Of a DNA stretch of 35,671 bases, positions 34,537 to 35,671 are shown piece by piece. A program made the translations under genes and the position numbers. The stretch lies in assembly GCA_017448845.1 (NCBI GenBank), contig JAFSKT010000221.1:1-35671 (forward strand), read 5' to 3'. How positions within the stretch are numbered: position 1 is the stretch's first letter; each line of letters opens with the position of its first letter. The notes beneath the pieces are model-generated. The model had not been told where the DNA came from and searched no databases. It worked only from the letters and a program-made list of their open reading frames with translations. The stretch is from Lachnospiraceae bacterium (lineage in GTDB: Bacteria; Bacillota; Clostridia; Lachnospirales; Lachnospiraceae).

Positions 34537-35664
34537 ATGGGAAAACTGAAACTCATGACCGTGCTTGGAACCAGACCTGAGATAATAAGGCTTTCAGCGG
34601 TCATCAAGTGTGCGGATAAGTATTTTGACCATATTCTGGTACATACGGGACAGAATTATGATTACAACTTAAATGAGGTTTTCTTTAAGGACCTGGATCT
34701 CCGGGCGCCGGACCACTATCTGAACAGTGCCGGCAAGAATCTGGGAGAGACCATGGGAAATATAATCTCCGCGTCCTATTCCCTTATGGAAAGGGAGAGG
34801 CCCGATGCGGTGCTGATCCTTGGGGATACTAATTCCGCCCTTTCCGCCATCAGCGCCAAGAGGCTGAAGATACCCATCTTCCATATGGAAGCCGGAAACC
34901 GCTGCTGGGACTGGAATGTTTCGGAGATGATAAACCGGAAGATAGTGGACCACATTTCAGATATAAACATGCCCTATACCGAGCATTCCAGAAGATATCT
35001 CTTAAGCGAGGGGATAGACGGAAAGACTATATTTGTCACCGGTTCTCCCATGAAGGAGGTATTTAATACCTATAAGGAAAAGATAGAAGCCTCTGACGTC
35101 CTTGAAAGGCTGGGGCTTGATGAGAGGAAATTTTTCCTTGTATCGGCCCACAGGGAAGAGAACATAGATTTAGAGGAGAATTTCTTCTCCCTTATGAACG
35201 CAATAAACTCCATAGCAGAGAAATACGGGATGCCGATCATCTATTCCACTCATCCCCGGAGCAGGAAGTTCATCGAAAAGAGGGAGTTTAAATTCCATCC
35301 GTTGGTTAAAAACTTAGAACCCTTCGGTTACCACGATTATAACAAACTCCAGAAGAATGCTTACTGCGTCCTCTCTGACAGCGGCACCCTTTCCGAGGAA
35401 TCTGCGATGCTGGGGTTCCCGGGAGTCCTTATCCGTACTTCAACGGAGAGACCGGAGGTATTGGACAAGGGCACCATTGTGATCGGCGGGATAAAGGAAG
35501 AAGACGTGAAACAGGCGGTGGAGCTGGCAGTCTCCATGTATGAGAATTCCGAAGAGACTGTGGAAGCCTCCGATTATGCTGACAGCAACGTATCCGTAAA
35601 GGTGATAAAGCTTATCCAGAGCTACACAAAGATAGTGAATGAGACTGTATGGCTGAAACATTGA
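34537..35664 (+). CDS. fnlC: UDP-N-acetyl-L-fucosamine-forming 2-epimerase (FnlC/CapG, WecB family)
   Basis: The 375-residue non-hydrolysing UDP-HexNAc 2-epimerase has TVLGTRPEIIRLSAVI at the N-terminus, GDTNSALSA with Asp97, HMEAGNRCWDWNVSEMINRK with Glu119 and Glu130, and VSAHREENI with His205. These are the catalytic positions of the WecB/MnaA family. GNRC followed by the MINRKIVDHISDINMPY string is the form seen in FnlC/CapG. It performs the last step, inverting C2 to give UDP-L-FucNAc, used by the WbuB-like transferase upstream. AGGAC-type purines precede the ATG by about 7 nt. The window ends 7 nt after its stop, so the operon probably continues. Confidence 0.94.
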   Translation: MGKLKLMTVLGTRPEIIRLSAVIKCADKYFDHILVHTGQNYDYNLNEVFFKDLDLRAPDHYLNSAGKNLGETMGNIISASYSLMERERPDAVLILGDTNSALSAISAKRLKIPIFHMEAGNRCWDWNVSEMINRKIVDHISDINMPYTEHSRRYLLSEGIDGKTIFVTGSPMKEVFNTYKEKIEASDVLERLGLDERKFFLVSAHREENIDLEENFFSLMNAINSIAEKYGMPIIYSTHPRSRKFIEKREFKFHPLVKNLEPFGYHDYNKLQKNAYCVLSDSGTLSEESAMLGFPGVLIRTSTERPEVLDKGTIVIGGIKEEDVKQAVELAVSMYENSEETVEASDYADSNVSVKVIKLIQSYTKIVNETVWLKH

Positions 35665-35671
35665 GGTATCC

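Overview
The window is one continuous block of co-directional (+ strand) genes: 28 coding sequences, the first cut off at its 5' end. It looks like a low/mid-GC Clostridia chromosome, most likely a Lachnospiraceae-type Firmicute. The grounds are purine-rich Shine-Dalgarno sites, AGA/AGG arginine and ATA isoleucine codons, a SpoIIAA-like STAS protein and an FtsE-like ATPase. The taxonomic call is inference; no rRNA or marker gene is present. No gene-free stretch exceeds 300 bases, and the longest gap is 14300-14443.

Region A (2-14299) is the baseplate end of a contractile injection system (CIS; phage-tail-like, eCIS/T6SS-related). In order it holds: a truncated protein made of 28-30-residue tandem repeats; an 820-residue E/R-rich helical protein (tape-measure candidate); two paralogous Pvc7-like tube/hub adaptors; a gp27/gpD-like hub; a gp5/gpV-like spike; a gp25-like wedge; two large baseplate J-type wedge proteins; and a P2 gpI-like tail protein. 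Sheath and tube genes are not in the window and presumably lie upstream. No tail fibre, LysM domain or PAAR tip was recognised.

Region B (14300-17174) starts after the only sizeable gap, which carries a plausible sigma-A promoter. It encodes a STAS protein abutting an FtsE-like ABC ATPase (no FtsX), a two-TM coiled-coil protein ending in a histidine-kinase-type ATPase domain without a visible H-box, a single-TM SH3b protein and a small unknown protein. This looks like an envelope and signalling module embedded in the injection-system locus, and it is the most unusual part of the window.

Region C (17217-25740) has two tandem AAA+ ATPases (Pvc15-like role), a 1156-residue protein of unknown family (cargo/effector or structural candidate) and a 194-residue protein that may have a YbjN/secretion-chaperone-like fold.

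Region D (25758-35664) begins 17 nt later and is a cell-surface polysaccharide locus. It encodes a membrane UDP-GlcNAc 4,6-dehydratase (CapD/FlaA1 type), a PglC/WcaJ-type phosphoglycosyl transferase, an ATP-grasp/HAD pair, a REC-HD-GYP c-di-GMP phosphodiesterase, a WbuB-like glycosyltransferase and the FnlA-FnlB-FnlC pathway to UDP-N-acetyl-L-fucosamine.

Working model (inference): regions A-C build a contractile device held at the Gram-positive envelope, with a STAS/ABC-ATPase/HATPase/SH3b module controlling docking, wall passage or firing. Region D makes the surface glycan that this device sits beneath or must cross.
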